Shown piece after piece: positions 19,201 through 27,944 of a DNA stretch of 64,000 nucleotides. The translations under genes were made by a program, and so were the position numbers. The DNA is from Ornithinimicrobium cryptoxanthini (GTDB taxonomy: Bacteria; Actinomycetota; Actinomycetes; Actinomycetales; Dermatophilaceae). Below the pieces are notes generated by a model that was given only the letters and a program-made list of their open reading frames with translations, did no database searches and was not told the origin of the DNA. Position 1 is the stretch's first letter; each line of letters begins with the position of its first letter. Location of the stretch: positions 806,001 through 870,000 of the forward strand of contig NZ_CP099490.1 in the NCBI RefSeq assembly GCF_023923205.1, in the 5' to 3' direction.

Positions 19201-19952
19201 GCGCCACGTCGCAGGGACAGCCCCTGGTCAGCATGCGCGACATCGTGAAGAAGTTTGGTGCCAACGTGGTGCTGGACGGGGTGGACCTGGATGTCTATCC
19301 CGGCGAGGTCGTCGTGCTCATCGGTCCGTCTGGGGCCGGCAAGAGCACGCTGTTGCGCTGCATCAACGGGCTGGAGAAGATCACCTCCGGCACCATCGAG
19401 GTGGATGGCCAGCTGCTTAGCTATCAGGAGGCGGAGATCAACCGGATCCGGTCTCGGATCGGCATGGTCTTCCAGTCGTTCAACCTGTTCCCGCACGTGA
19501 CCGTGGCGCAGAACATCATGATGGCGCAGCGCGACGTGCTCGGTCGTTCGACCTCGGAGGCTCGTCAGCGAGCCGTGGAGCTGCTCGACCGGGTCGGGCT
19601 CGCGGAGAAGGCCGATGCCTATCCGGACAGTCTGTCCGGTGGCCAGCAGCAGCGTGTGGCGATCGCCCGCGCGCTGGCGATGGATCCGGCCGTGATGCTC
19701 TTTGACGAGCCGACGTCAGCGCTCGACCCTGAGCTCGTGGGTGAGGTGCTGCACGTGATGCGCGAGCTTGCCGATGCCGGCATGACGATGGTCGTGGTGA
19801 CCCACGAGATGCGCTTCGCGCGCCGGGCCGCGGACCGTGTTGTGCTGATGGCAGACAGGCAGATCGTCGAGGAGGGCACCCCCGAGCAAGTCCTGGACAA
19901 CCCCACCAGCGAGCGGGGTCAGGCCTTCCTGCGCCAGCTCACCGAGGAGTAG
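19197..19952 (+). CDS. Amino acid ABC importer ATPase (GlnQ type)
   Basis: Nucleotide-binding subunit of the importer, 251 residues from the GTG at 19197 that overlaps the permease stop. Walker A is [11 protein letters not shown]-loop [12 protein letters not shown], signature [15 protein letters not shown], Walker [15 protein letters not shown] and H-loop [11 protein letters not shown], all typical of GlnQ-like ATPases. A reading frame to 18600 exists only as a shadow of the permease. Its last 34 bases overlap the 3' end of the convergent rmuC, so both C-termini share DNA and no terminator can separate them. Confidence 0.93.
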   Translation: MSATSQGQPLVSMRDIVKKFGANVVLDGVDLDVYPGEVVVLIGPSGAGKSTLLRCINGLEKITSGTIEVDGQLLSYQEAEINRIRSRIGMVFQSFNLFPHVTVAQNIMMAQRDVLGRSTSEARQRAVELLDRVGLAEKADAYPDSLSGGQQQRVAIARALAMDPAVMLFDEPTSALDPELVGEVLHVMRELADAGMTMVVVTHEMRFARRAADRVVLMADRQIVEEGTPEQVLDNPTSERGQAFLRQLTEE

Positions 19953-21139
19953 GCGTCACCATCTCGCGGCTCGGTCAGTGCCGGGTCGATCTCGCCCCGG
20001 GGGTCGGCGACCTCGGCCAGCTCATCGGCGATCAGCTCCGGCGCTGTCAGGGGACGAACCGCAGCCGTCACCGGCTCGAGCGTGGGGTGGGCCGACTCGG
20101 CGATGCCGACCTCCTGCAGGCTGCGGCTGGTGACCATGACCCGGGACTCCAGGGTGCCGATCATGCTGTTGTAGGTCTCCACGGAACGACGTAGTGCAGA
20201 GCCCATCGTCGTGACGTGCTTGCCCAGCGTGCCGATCCGTTGGTGGAGCTCGGTGCCCAGCTGCACCAGCTCACGCGCATTGCCGGCCAGGGTGTCCTGC
20301 TGCCAGACGAACGCGAGCGCCCGCAGCAGCGCCAGCAGGGTGGCGGGCGAGGCGAGCACCACCTTCTTGGACTGGGCGTGGTCATAGAGGTCGGGTGAGG
20401 CCTGGAGCGCTGCCGCCAGGACCGCGTCGCTGGGCACGAAGCAGATCACCAGCTCCGGGGCGGTGGTGAAGGCGCTCCAGTAGGACTTGGCGGCGAGCTC
20501 ATCGACGTGCCCACGCAGGGAGCGGGAGTGCTGACGCAGCAGGCTGGTGCGCTCGCCGGCCGTGATGCCGTCGGCCTGGGCTGCCAGGAACGCCCCCAAC
20601 GGAGCCTTGCTGTCCAGCACCAGCAGCTTGTCCTCGGGAAGGTGGACCACGACGTCTGGGCGCACCCTGGCGTCGTGCGTGCTGACGGCGCTCACCTGCT
20701 CCTCGAAGTCGCAACGTGCGAGCATGCCCGAGTGCTCCAGGATGCGCCGGAGCTGGGACTCACCCCAGGTGCCGCGGACTCCCGACGAGTTCAGCGCCCC
20801 CGAAAGGCCCGCCGTCTGCTCACGCAGCTCGGCCGTCTGACGGGCCACCTCACCGAGCCGCTCACCGACCGAGCCGAACTGCTCCTGCCGGTCCCGCTCC
20901 AGCTCGCGGACCTGGGCCTCGACGCGGGACAGCGTCAGGCGCAGGGGAGCCAGCTCCGCCGCCGTCTGCCGGTCAACCTCGGTCGCAGACCCCTGGGACT
21001 CCAGGCGCTGGGCGAGCAGGTCGCGCTCGGCGCGACTGCGTGCGAGCTGCTCGGTGCCGAAGCCGCGCCCCAGCAACCAGCCGATGACGGTGCCCACGGC
21101 GATGGCCGTCAGGGCGATCAGGAACGTGGTGGTGTCCAT
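19919..21139 (-). CDS. rmuC: DNA recombination protein RmuC homologue
   Basis: RmuC-family protein limiting DNA inversions and genome rearrangement, with a nuclease-like core. The 406 residues start with a membrane helix (about 4-23, [20 protein letters not shown]), then a coiled-coil rich in Glu, Arg and Gln to about residue 110, then the RmuC core: [57 protein letters not shown] and [20 protein letters not shown]. The C-terminal 50 residues are variable and share DNA with the ATPase gene at 19197. ATG at 21139. Identification secure. Confidence 0.92.
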   Translation of the reverse strand: MDTTTFLIALTAIAVGTVIGWLLGRGFGTEQLARSRAERDLLAQRLESQGSATEVDRQTAAELAPLRLTLSRVEAQVRELERDRQEQFGSVGERLGEVARQTAELREQTAGLSGALNSSGVRGTWGESQLRRILEHSGMLARCDFEEQVSAVSTHDARVRPDVVVHLPEDKLLVLDSKAPLGAFLAAQADGITAGERTSLLRQHSRSLRGHVDELAAKSYWSAFTTAPELVICFVPSDAVLAAALQASPDLYDHAQSKKVVLASPATLLALLRALAFVWQQDTLAGNARELVQLGTELHQRIGTLGKHVTTMGSALRRSVETYNSMIGTLESRVMVTSRSLQEVGIAESAHPTLEPVTAAVRPLTAPELIADELAEVADPRGEIDPALTEPRDGDAYSSVSWRRKA

Positions 21140-21294
21140 GTCCAGACTCTCTCAGGGACCACTGACAGAGGCTCACCGCCCGTGACGGTGGGCTACCTGC
21201 AGTGGTTCCTGCCGGCATACCGAGCGGCGGCGCTGCCGGGAGTTGTCGATGGCGGGAGGTTGCCGGCGTCCTGGGCCGGTAGACTCCTGACCCC

Positions 21295-22380
21295 GTGGCA
21301 CTCACTATCGGAATCGTTGGCCTGCCCAACGTCGGCAAGTCGACCCTTTTCAACGCACTGACCAAGAACACGGTGCTCGCGGCGAACTACCCGTTCGCCA
21401 CGATCGAGCCCAACGTGGGCGTGGTCCCGCTGGCGGACCAGCGGCTGGACCGCCTGGCCGAGATCTTCGGCAGCCAGCGGATCCTGCCGGCGCCGGTCAG
21501 CTTCGTGGACATCGCCGGCATCGTGCGCGGTGCCTCCGAGGGGGAGGGGCTGGGCAACAAGTTCCTGGCCAACATCCGTGAGGCCGACGCGATCTGCCAG
21601 GTGGTGCGCGCGTTCGTCGACGACGACGTCGTGCACGTCGAGGGCAAGGTCAGCCCCAAGGACGACATCGAGACGATCAACACCGAGCTCGTCCTGGCCG
21701 ACCTGCAGACCCTGGAGTCTGCGATCCCCCGGCTGGAGAAGGAGGTCAAGGGCAAGAAGACCGACAAGGCTGTCCTCGATGCCGCGCTGGCCGCCCAGAA
21801 GGTCCTGGAGGTGGGGGACACCCTCTTTGCCAAGGGCACCGCCGCTGGTGTCGACATGGTCCTGGCTCGCGGCCTCGGGCTGCTGACCACCAAGCCGTTC
21901 CTCTATGTCTTCAACCTGGACGAGGAGGGCCTGACCGACCAGGCGCTGCACGACGAGCTGGCCGCCGTGGTCGCACCCGCGGAGGCGATCTATCTCAACG
22001 CCAAGCTCGAGGCCGACCTGGCTGAGCTCGACGCGGAGGAGGCGGCTGAGCTGCTGGAGTCCGTGGGGGTCAGCGAGCCCGGCATGATCCAGCTCGCCCG
22101 TGTCGGCTTCCAGAACCTGGGCCTGCAGACCTATCTGACGGCTGGCCCCAAAGAGGCCCGCGCGTGGACCATCCGCACCGGCTCGACCGCGCCGCAGGCG
22201 GCCGGGGTCATCCACACCGACTTCCAGCGTGGCTTCATCAAGGCCGAGATCGTCTCCTTTGAGGACCTGGATGCGCACGGCTCGATGGCCGAGGCCCGGG
22301 CTGCCGGCAAGGTCCGCATGGAGGGCAAGGACTACCTCATGCAGGACGGCGACGTGGTGGAGTTCCGCTTCAACGTCTGA
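21295..22380 (+). CDS. ychF: Redox-regulated ATPase YchF (Obg family)
   Basis: TRAFAC-class P-loop protein that binds ATP in preference to GTP and associates with ribosomes. The 361 residues give G1 GLPNVGKST (near 8-16), switch region NYPFATIEPNVGVV, G3 DIAGIVRGASEGEGLGNKF, the altered G4 NLDEE that explains ATP specificity, and a C-terminal TGS domain ending DYLMQDGDVVEFRFNV. GTG start; no strong ribosome site is visible upstream, and the gene may be nearly leaderless. It stands alone between rmuC and the lipid operon. Confidence 0.95.
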   Translation: MALTIGIVGLPNVGKSTLFNALTKNTVLAANYPFATIEPNVGVVPLADQRLDRLAEIFGSQRILPAPVSFVDIAGIVRGASEGEGLGNKFLANIREADAICQVVRAFVDDDVVHVEGKVSPKDDIETINTELVLADLQTLESAIPRLEKEVKGKKTDKAVLDAALAAQKVLEVGDTLFAKGTAAGVDMVLARGLGLLTTKPFLYVFNLDEEGLTDQALHDELAAVVAPAEAIYLNAKLEADLAELDAEEAAELLESVGVSEPGMIQLARVGFQNLGLQTYLTAGPKEARAWTIRTGSTAPQAAGVIHTDFQRGFIKAEIVSFEDLDAHGSMAEARAAGKVRMEGKDYLMQDGDVVEFRFNV

Positions 22381-22403
22381 GGACCCCCCGGGCCACGCGC
22401 ACG

Positions 22404-22434
22404 CGTTATCAACTACAATGTGTAGTAGATAACG
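22404..22434 (+). promoter_or_regulatory. 31-bp palindromic operator over the -10 box of the wax-ester-type operon
   Basis: Two 14-base arms, CGTTATCAACTACA and TGTAGTAGATAACG, around a 3-base centre, with a single mismatch. It is A/T-rich in a G/C-rich setting. A good -10 hexamer TACAAT (22414-22419) lies in the centre, so a dimeric repressor bound here would block initiation. Length and symmetry suit a TetR- or PadR-like protein, but no regulator gene is adjacent. The first start codon is 33 bases downstream with TTGGAGGT (22451-22458) as ribosome site. Confidence 0.75.
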
Positions 22435-22466
22435 GACGGGCGAGACGGCGTTGGAGGTAGAGCAGC

Positions 22467-23963
22467 ATGGCGAGGCGGATAGCAGCACAGGACCTCACCT
22501 GGCTGCTCATGGACCGGCCCCACAATCTGATGCACGTCAACGGTCTCGTCGGCTTTGACGAGCTGCCCGACTTCGAGGTCGTCGTCGACCTGGTCATGGG
22601 ACGCATGGTGCGTCGGTATCGCACGCTGTCCCAGGTGCCGGTGCAGCGCGACGGCGCCTGGTTCTGGGAGGACGACGACGACTTCGACATCCGCCAGCAC
22701 GTCCGTCGGGTGGTGCTTGAGGACGGGAGCGAGGAGGCGCTGAGAGCGCATGTGTCACGCGAGTTCTCCCGGCCCTTCGACCAGACCCGACCCCTCTGGG
22801 AGATGCAGCTGCTGTCCGGTCCTCCCGACGCGGGACAGGGCGGCTATGTCTATGGCCGGTTCCACCACGGTCTCGGCGACGGGATCCGGCTGGTCCAGCT
22901 GATGATCGGGGTGTGCGACCCGGTCGACGGGGCGCTGCCCCGCACGGTGGGGCGCACCACCGGCGAGCACCGGCACCCGCTTGAGCGGGTGGCCCAGGCC
23001 GTCGAGGACTCCGTCGCGGGCACGGTGGACTATGTCGGCCAGGCTGGCCGGGTCGCGACCCGGGCCGGTCGCACCCTGCTGTTCACGACGAACCCGCTGC
23101 AGCTCGCGCACCACGTCGGTGACGCGCTGTCCGTGGCTCGGCACCCCGTGCGGCTCATGGATGCCCTCACCGGGATCGCCTCGCTCGACAACGAGCTGAC
23201 CAACTCCTGGCGAGAACTGGCCCGCATGCTCCTGTCCGACGGGTCCGACGCGGCGGCCTGGAGCGGGACGCCGGGTGTCGAGAAGTCGGTCGCCTGGATC
23301 GACGGTGTGCCTCTTGACGGACTCAAGAAGGCCGCTCGCGACCACGGTGGCACGCTCAACGACCTGCTCATCGCGGCGGTCTCGCTCGCACTGACCGACT
23401 ACCTCGCCGGACGTGGTGTGGAGCACGTGCAGGAGCTCTCCTGGATGATGCCCGTCTCGCTGCAACCCATCGACAGCACCCTGCCGCCACGCCTCGGCAA
23501 CCACTTCGTGGTGGTCATGCTCGCGATGCCGCTGGGGATCCGTGACCCGAGGACCCTCGTGCGTGAGGTGCACGAACGCACCTCACGGCTCAAGCACTCG
23601 GCCGAACCTCTCGTGGCCTTCGGCTTCCAGCGCGCGATCGCCGAGACACCGGTCACTGTCGCCCGTCGGCTGACCGACTTCTTCTCGGGGAAGACGATCG
23701 GCCAGCTCAGCAACGTCCCCGGCCCACGGGTTCAGCTGAGCATGGGCAGTGCGGGGGTCCGCTCGATCCTGGGCTGGGTGCCCACGACCGGGGACCAGCC
23801 TCTCGGCATCTGCCTGTTCAGCTATGCCGGCACGGTCAGCGTGGGCGTCGCCACGGACGCCCGGATGGTCCCGGACCCGTGGCACCTCGTCGAGCTCATC
23901 AAGCGACACCTGACCGGTCTGGCCGAACCGGTCGACGCGATCGGAGAGGACGTAACGCGATGA
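22467..23963 (+). CDS. Wax ester synthase / diacylglycerol acyltransferase family protein
   Basis: WS/DGAT-family O-acyltransferase, which joins acyl-CoA to a fatty alcohol or diacylglycerol. The 498 residues begin with MARRIAAQDLTWLLMDRP and carry the catalytic HHxxxDG motif as HHGLGDG (133-139), RPLWEMQLL, the PLDGLKKAARDHGGTLNDLL region and the C-terminal NVPGPRVQLSMGSAGV. The start is slightly unlike typical mycobacterial Tgs proteins (no xxLSxxD), so it belongs to a side branch. The TGA overlaps the next ATG as ATGA. It is the first gene behind the palindromic operator. Substrate preference (wax ester or triacylglycerol) cannot be read from sequence; its neighbours favour wax ester. Confidence 0.88.
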   Translation: MARRIAAQDLTWLLMDRPHNLMHVNGLVGFDELPDFEVVVDLVMGRMVRRYRTLSQVPVQRDGAWFWEDDDDFDIRQHVRRVVLEDGSEEALRAHVSREFSRPFDQTRPLWEMQLLSGPPDAGQGGYVYGRFHHGLGDGIRLVQLMIGVCDPVDGALPRTVGRTTGEHRHPLERVAQAVEDSVAGTVDYVGQAGRVATRAGRTLLFTTNPLQLAHHVGDALSVARHPVRLMDALTGIASLDNELTNSWRELARMLLSDGSDAAAWSGTPGVEKSVAWIDGVPLDGLKKAARDHGGTLNDLLIAAVSLALTDYLAGRGVEHVQELSWMMPVSLQPIDSTLPPRLGNHFVVVMLAMPLGIRDPRTLVREVHERTSRLKHSAEPLVAFGFQRAIAETPVTVARRLTDFFSGKTIGQLSNVPGPRVQLSMGSAGVRSILGWVPTTGDQPLGICLFSYAGTVSVGVATDARMVPDPWHLVELIKRHLTGLAEPVDAIGEDVTR

Positions 23964-26074
23964 CCACCCCACAGGCGGAGAGCACGACCAGCAGGGCCGG
24001 CGCGAGCAGTCGGGATCACACCCTCGTCGTCAACGTCACCTTCCAGGGCGACGAGTGGGACTACGACGAGCACGTGTCCCTGGGCGGGCGTGACTACCGG
24101 CTCGTGCGGGTGGGGACCAGCGGCGACGCCGAGGCGGCCGAGGACCACGTCTGGCGCTGGTCCCTGAGCGCCGACGCCATCGCGGTGAGCGGCATCAGGG
24201 AGGCTCGGGCAGCTGGCCACCTCACCGGCACCATTGATGACCTGCGGCGGGTCAGGGGCACGACCACCCGCGTCCCGGTCCGGGACGACTCCGTCCTGGC
24301 CGACGTGTTCCAGGAGTGGGCCATCCGCCGGTTGCAGGCGCAGCTACCGGGCTACCTCACCAACGCCAGGGTCGTCGTTGTCGGGGACACGACCCGGGAG
24401 CGCACGGTCGCGGTCCTGCGGGAGTTCACCGACAACATCATCTTCGATGAGGCACATCATGGGCTCCAGCTCCCCAGCTCCGCCAAGACCGACCCGGTCA
24501 CGACCACGGCCGCCGCGGCCGGTGAGGTGGCCTGGCGACTGACCCCCGGCATACTCAAGGACCGGGTCTCCGGGCCCACCGGCTGGCTGAGCCACCGCAT
24601 CGCCAAGCACGCTGCAGCCGACGCGGACGTCATCATCGGCTCCTTCTCCGAACTCGTGCGCTTCGGGCTGCCGGACCTGAGGGGCAAGGCCGTCATCACC
24701 AGTGCCGTCTCGCAGGACCGGCTGGACACCCTGGCTGACCTGGGCGCGGACCTGGTTGTGGACACCACGCCGCAACCGTTCGACCTCGTCGTCGTGCCGG
24801 CCCTGTTCGAGGCCATGATCGCCGCGACCCTGCCACGCGGCCGGGAGGTCACGACCGACGACGCGGCCACGTTCATCCAGGAGGCCGGTCTGCAACCCCG
24901 GCTGCTGTGGCCCCGGGGCGAACGGCGCAAGAGCAGGTTCGCGTTCGTCATCCACCCCCTGTCGACGGAGTACTTCAAGGAGGTCGGCGCGCTGGGCGCG
25001 GTCTGGAGCGTCCCGGGGATGGGTCGGGTCATCGAGAAGTCGGTGGCCTATCTGCCGCCCTTCGTCTACAGCCACGTGACCGGCATCGTCTCTTCAACCG
25101 GCGACGAGGCCGAGGGGTGGCTCATCACCGTGGGCGGCACTCCCAAGGAGATGCTCGCCCACCCGCCGGAGTTCACCTACTCCCGGCTGCTCGCCGCCGC
25201 TGAGCTCTCCCGCCGGCTCGGTGCCCAGATCATGGGGTTGGGGGCCTTCACCAAGGTCGTCGGCGACGCCGGGGTGACGGTGGCCAGGCAGGCGAGGCTC
25301 CCGGTGACGACGGGCAACAGCTACAGCGCCTCTGGAGCCCTGTGGGCGGCGCACGAGGCGGTGCGACGGCTCGACCTCGCCGACGTCGACGACGACGGCG
25401 CCATCCGCGGCAGGGCCATGGTCGTGGGCGCGTCGGGCGCTATCGGGTCGGTCTGCGCGCGACTGCTCGCGCTCGCCGCCGACGAGGTCTGGCTCGTCTC
25501 GCCCGAGACGGCCAAGCTGCTGCAGCTCAAGGAGGAGATCGAGCGCGAGAGCCCTCGGGCGACCATCCACGTCGCGACCGACCCGTCAGCGGCTCTGGCA
25601 GACATGGACGTCATCGTCACCGCGACCTCGGCGGCCGGGCACAAGGTGCTCGACATCATGAAGGTCAAGCCCGGCTGTGTCATCACTGACGTGGCGCGAC
25701 CGCTGGACCTCTCGGCCGAGGACGTCGCCCTGCGCCCCGACGTCCTCGTGGTCGAGTCCGGTGAGGTGGAGCTGCCCGGCGACGTGCGGATGCGCAACAT
25801 CGGGCTCCCGGACGGGGTCGCCTATGCCTGCCTCGCCGAGACGATCGTGCTCGCTCTCGAGGGCCGCTACGAGAGCTTCACTGTCGGCCGGAACATCGAG
25901 TGGGAGAAGGTCAAGGAGATCTATCAGCTCGGGTTGAGGCACGGCATGAAACTGGCCACCATCTCCGGTGTCAACGGGCCCTACACCGACGAGGACTTCG
26001 AGGCGGTGCGGTCCGCGGCCGTTCTTGCCCGCGCCGCAGCCGCCGAGGATCACATCCTGGAGGAGACACCATGA
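23960..26074 (+). CDS. Two-part protein with C-terminal acyl-ACP reductase-like domain
   Basis: 704 residues. Residues about 345-704 resemble cyanobacterial acyl-ACP reductase (AAR), which makes fatty aldehydes. Correspondences are a FAFVIHPLS start, GLGAFTKVVGDA, TTGNSYSA, a Rossmann loop VVGASGAIGS (488-497) and AYACLAETIVLALEG with Cys624 where AAR has its catalytic cysteine, then FTVGRNIEWEKVKEI and LRHGMKLA. I made this comparison from memory of the S. elongatus protein. Residues 1-340 are an alpha/beta region I do not recognise (VVVVGDTTRERTVAVLREF, DADVIIGSFSELVRFGLPDL). Start ATG 23960 overlaps the acyltransferase stop; the stop overlaps the dehydrogenase ATG. Fatty acyl-thioester reduction to aldehyde is inferred. 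A shikimate/alanine-dehydrogenase-like oxidoreductase of other function is the alternative. Confidence 0.7.
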   Translation: MTTPQAESTTSRAGASSRDHTLVVNVTFQGDEWDYDEHVSLGGRDYRLVRVGTSGDAEAAEDHVWRWSLSADAIAVSGIREARAAGHLTGTIDDLRRVRGTTTRVPVRDDSVLADVFQEWAIRRLQAQLPGYLTNARVVVVGDTTRERTVAVLREFTDNIIFDEAHHGLQLPSSAKTDPVTTTAAAAGEVAWRLTPGILKDRVSGPTGWLSHRIAKHAAADADVIIGSFSELVRFGLPDLRGKAVITSAVSQDRLDTLADLGADLVVDTTPQPFDLVVVPALFEAMIAATLPRGREVTTDDAATFIQEAGLQPRLLWPRGERRKSRFAFVIHPLSTEYFKEVGALGAVWSVPGMGRVIEKSVAYLPPFVYSHVTGIVSSTGDEAEGWLITVGGTPKEMLAHPPEFTYSRLLAAAELSRRLGAQIMGLGAFTKVVGDAGVTVARQARLPVTTGNSYSASGALWAAHEAVRRLDLADVDDDGAIRGRAMVVGASGAIGSVCARLLALAADEVWLVSPETAKLLQLKEEIERESPRATIHVATDPSAALADMDVIVTATSAAGHKVLDIMKVKPGCVITDVARPLDLSAEDVALRPDVLVVESGEVELPGDVRMRNIGLPDGVAYACLAETIVLALEGRYESFTVGRNIEWEKVKEIYQLGLRHGMKLATISGVNGPYTDEDFEAVRSAAVLARAAAAEDHILEETP

Positions 26075-26907
26075 GGTCAGTCAAGGGCAAGCACGTCCTG
26101 GTCACCGGGGCCGCGATGGGGATGGGCCGGCTCTTCGCCGAGCGGGCCATCGCCGAGGAGGCAGCCGCCGTCGTCCTCTGGGACATCAACGAGAAGGCGC
26201 TCAACCACACCCTGGGCGAGCTCGCCGACGGCCCGTGCGCCGTGACCGGCTATGTCGTGGACATCAGCGACCCGGACGAGGTCGCGGCGACGGCGGCCGA
26301 CGTCCTCGACGACCTCGGCCATTTGGACGTCCTGGTCAACAACGCGGGGATCGTGCGCGGCAACGCCTACTTCTGGGAGACCGACCCGGAGCGCGACACC
26401 CGGGCGACGATCGCGGTCAACACGCTGGCCCCGATGTTTGTCGCCCACGCCTTCCTCGGGAGCATGATCGGGGCGCCCGGCGAGACCCGTCTGCTCAACA
26501 TCTCCTCGGCCGCCGGGTTCACACCCAACCCGCGCATGTCCGTCTATGCCGCCTCGAAGTGGGCGCTCACCGGCTGGTCGGACTCGGTGCGGCTTGAGCT
26601 CAAGCAGGCGGGGCACGACCACGTCAGGGTGACCACGGTGTGTCCCTACTATGTCCGGACCGGGATGTTCGACGGGGCGAGGTCCGCCCCGCTCCTGCCG
26701 ATCCTCGACCCCGACGAGGTCGTGGACGAGGCCTGGACCGGGATGCTCGTCGGCAGCCCGTTCGTGGTCCTGCCCCGGACCGTGCTGCTCAGCGAGATGC
26801 TCAAGGGCGTGCTCCCGGTCGGTGTGCGCGACTTCATCGCCGACCATGTCATCGGCGTCTATCGCACGATGGAGGACTTCACCGGGCGCGCAGTGCCGGA
26901 GGACTGA
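26071..26907 (+). CDS. Short-chain dehydrogenase/reductase (SDR16C-like)
   Basis: Classical SDR, 278 residues, probably reducing a lipophilic aldehyde or ketone. The cofactor loop is TGAAMGMG (12-19) and Asp38 ends the second strand (VVLWDIN), which suggests NAD(H) rather than NADP(H). NNAG is at 90-93, the active-site Ser at 145-146, Tyr159 and Lys163. The C-terminal part (TVLLSEMLKGVLP to YRTMEDFTGR) is like retinol/lipid dehydrogenases of the SDR16C group. ATG 26071 overlaps the upstream stop (ATGA). In this operon it is well placed to reduce fatty aldehyde to fatty alcohol for the acyltransferase; this role is inferred. Confidence 0.87.
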   Translation: MRSVKGKHVLVTGAAMGMGRLFAERAIAEEAAAVVLWDINEKALNHTLGELADGPCAVTGYVVDISDPDEVAATAADVLDDLGHLDVLVNNAGIVRGNAYFWETDPERDTRATIAVNTLAPMFVAHAFLGSMIGAPGETRLLNISSAAGFTPNPRMSVYAASKWALTGWSDSVRLELKQAGHDHVRVTTVCPYYVRTGMFDGARSAPLLPILDPDEVVDEAWTGMLVGSPFVVLPRTVLLSEMLKGVLPVGVRDFIADHVIGVYRTMEDFTGRAVPED

Positions 26908-26933
26908 GTGACCGCTCGTCCCGGCACGGACGG

Positions 26934-27944
26934 TCAGGCGCGGGCCTCGTGCCCCTCCGGGGCCGGCTCAGGATCCTGCTCCTTGAGCTGCTCCCACCGT
27001 GCCTCCTTGCGCCGCGGGTCGTCGAGCAGGTGCAGTCCCAGCTCGTCGCTGAGGTGCTCGAACGCCAGCTGGCCGCGGACGCTGGCGCCGTGTCGGTCCA
27101 GGCGCGGTGAGTATGCCGCGAGCCCGGCCCGCCCTGGCAGCGCACCCATGATGGAGCCCGCCACGCCGCTCTTGGCGGGGATCCCCACCTCCGACATCCA
27201 GTCACCAGCGGAGTCATACATCCCGCAGGTGGTCATCACGCTCAACGTCTGCCTGGCCGACTCGAGGCTGTGGACCCGCTCACCGGTCACCGGCTGGACG
27301 CCCCCGTTGGCCAGGGTCGCGGCCATGACCGCCAGGTCGCGGGCGCTGACCAGGATCGAGCACTGGCGGGTGTAGCCGCGCACGACGTCCTCCGCCTGGT
27401 CGGGCATGACACCCTCGGCCCGCAGCATGTAGGCGATCGCACGGTTGCGGTCAGCCTGGGCGAGCTCGTCACGGGCTGCCTCCTCATCGACGTGCAGCTG
27501 GTGTCCGGCCATCACCGAGAAGCACTCGAGGATCGTCTCGAGCCGCTCCTCGGCGTCGGCGCCGGGTCCGTTGACCAGGGCGTGCGTGGTCAGGGCCCCG
27601 GCGTTGATCATCGGGTTGCGGGGCCGGTTGGACTCCGGCTCGACCGAGATGACGTTGTAGGCCTCTCCGGAGGGTTCGACGTCGACGTGCTCCAGCACCT
27701 TGTCGACGCCGTGCTGCTCCAGGGCGAGGGCATAGACGAAGGACTTGGAGACGGACTGGATGGTGAACTCATGGTCCGCGTCACCGGCAGTGTGCACCTC
27801 TCCCTCGACCGAGCAGACGGCGGCCGCGAGCAGCTCCGGGTCTGCGGTGGCCAACGCCCTGGGCACGTCAAAGACCTCGCCACCGGTGGCGTCCCGGACG
27901 GCGTCGAGCGTGCGGCTCAGATAGTCAGCAAGAGATTCAGGCAT
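26934..27944 (-). CDS. glsA: Glutaminase
   Basis: Serine-dependent glutaminase of the beta-lactamase-like fold, hydrolysing glutamine to glutamate and ammonia. The 336 residues hold the nucleophile motif SVSK (Ser64, Lys67), NPMINAGALTTHALV, AYMLRAEGVM, YTRQCSILVSARDLAVMAAT, TTCGMYDSAGDW and GIPAKSGVAGSIMGALPGR, all diagnostic. The C-terminal 30 residues are a charged tail. The ATG overlaps the end of the acetyltransferase gene upstream on the same strand by eight bases. It converges with the dehydrogenase at 26907, leaving 26 bases. Confidence 0.96.
   Translation of the reverse strand: MPESLADYLSRTLDAVRDATGGEVFDVPRALATADPELLAAAVCSVEGEVHTAGDADHEFTIQSVSKSFVYALALEQHGVDKVLEHVDVEPSGEAYNVISVEPESNRPRNPMINAGALTTHALVNGPGADAEERLETILECFSVMAGHQLHVDEEAARDELAQADRNRAIAYMLRAEGVMPDQAEDVVRGYTRQCSILVSARDLAVMAATLANGGVQPVTGERVHSLESARQTLSVMTTCGMYDSAGDWMSEVGIPAKSGVAGSIMGALPGRAGLAAYSPRLDRHGASVRGQLAFEHLSDELGLHLLDDPRRKEARWEQLKEQDPEPAPEGHEARA

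Noticed and set aside
22404..22434. Terminator of ychF instead of an operator
   Set aside because: The palindrome is A/T-rich, has no G/C stem or T-run, and overlaps a good -10 box for the downstream gene. A dual role cannot be excluded.
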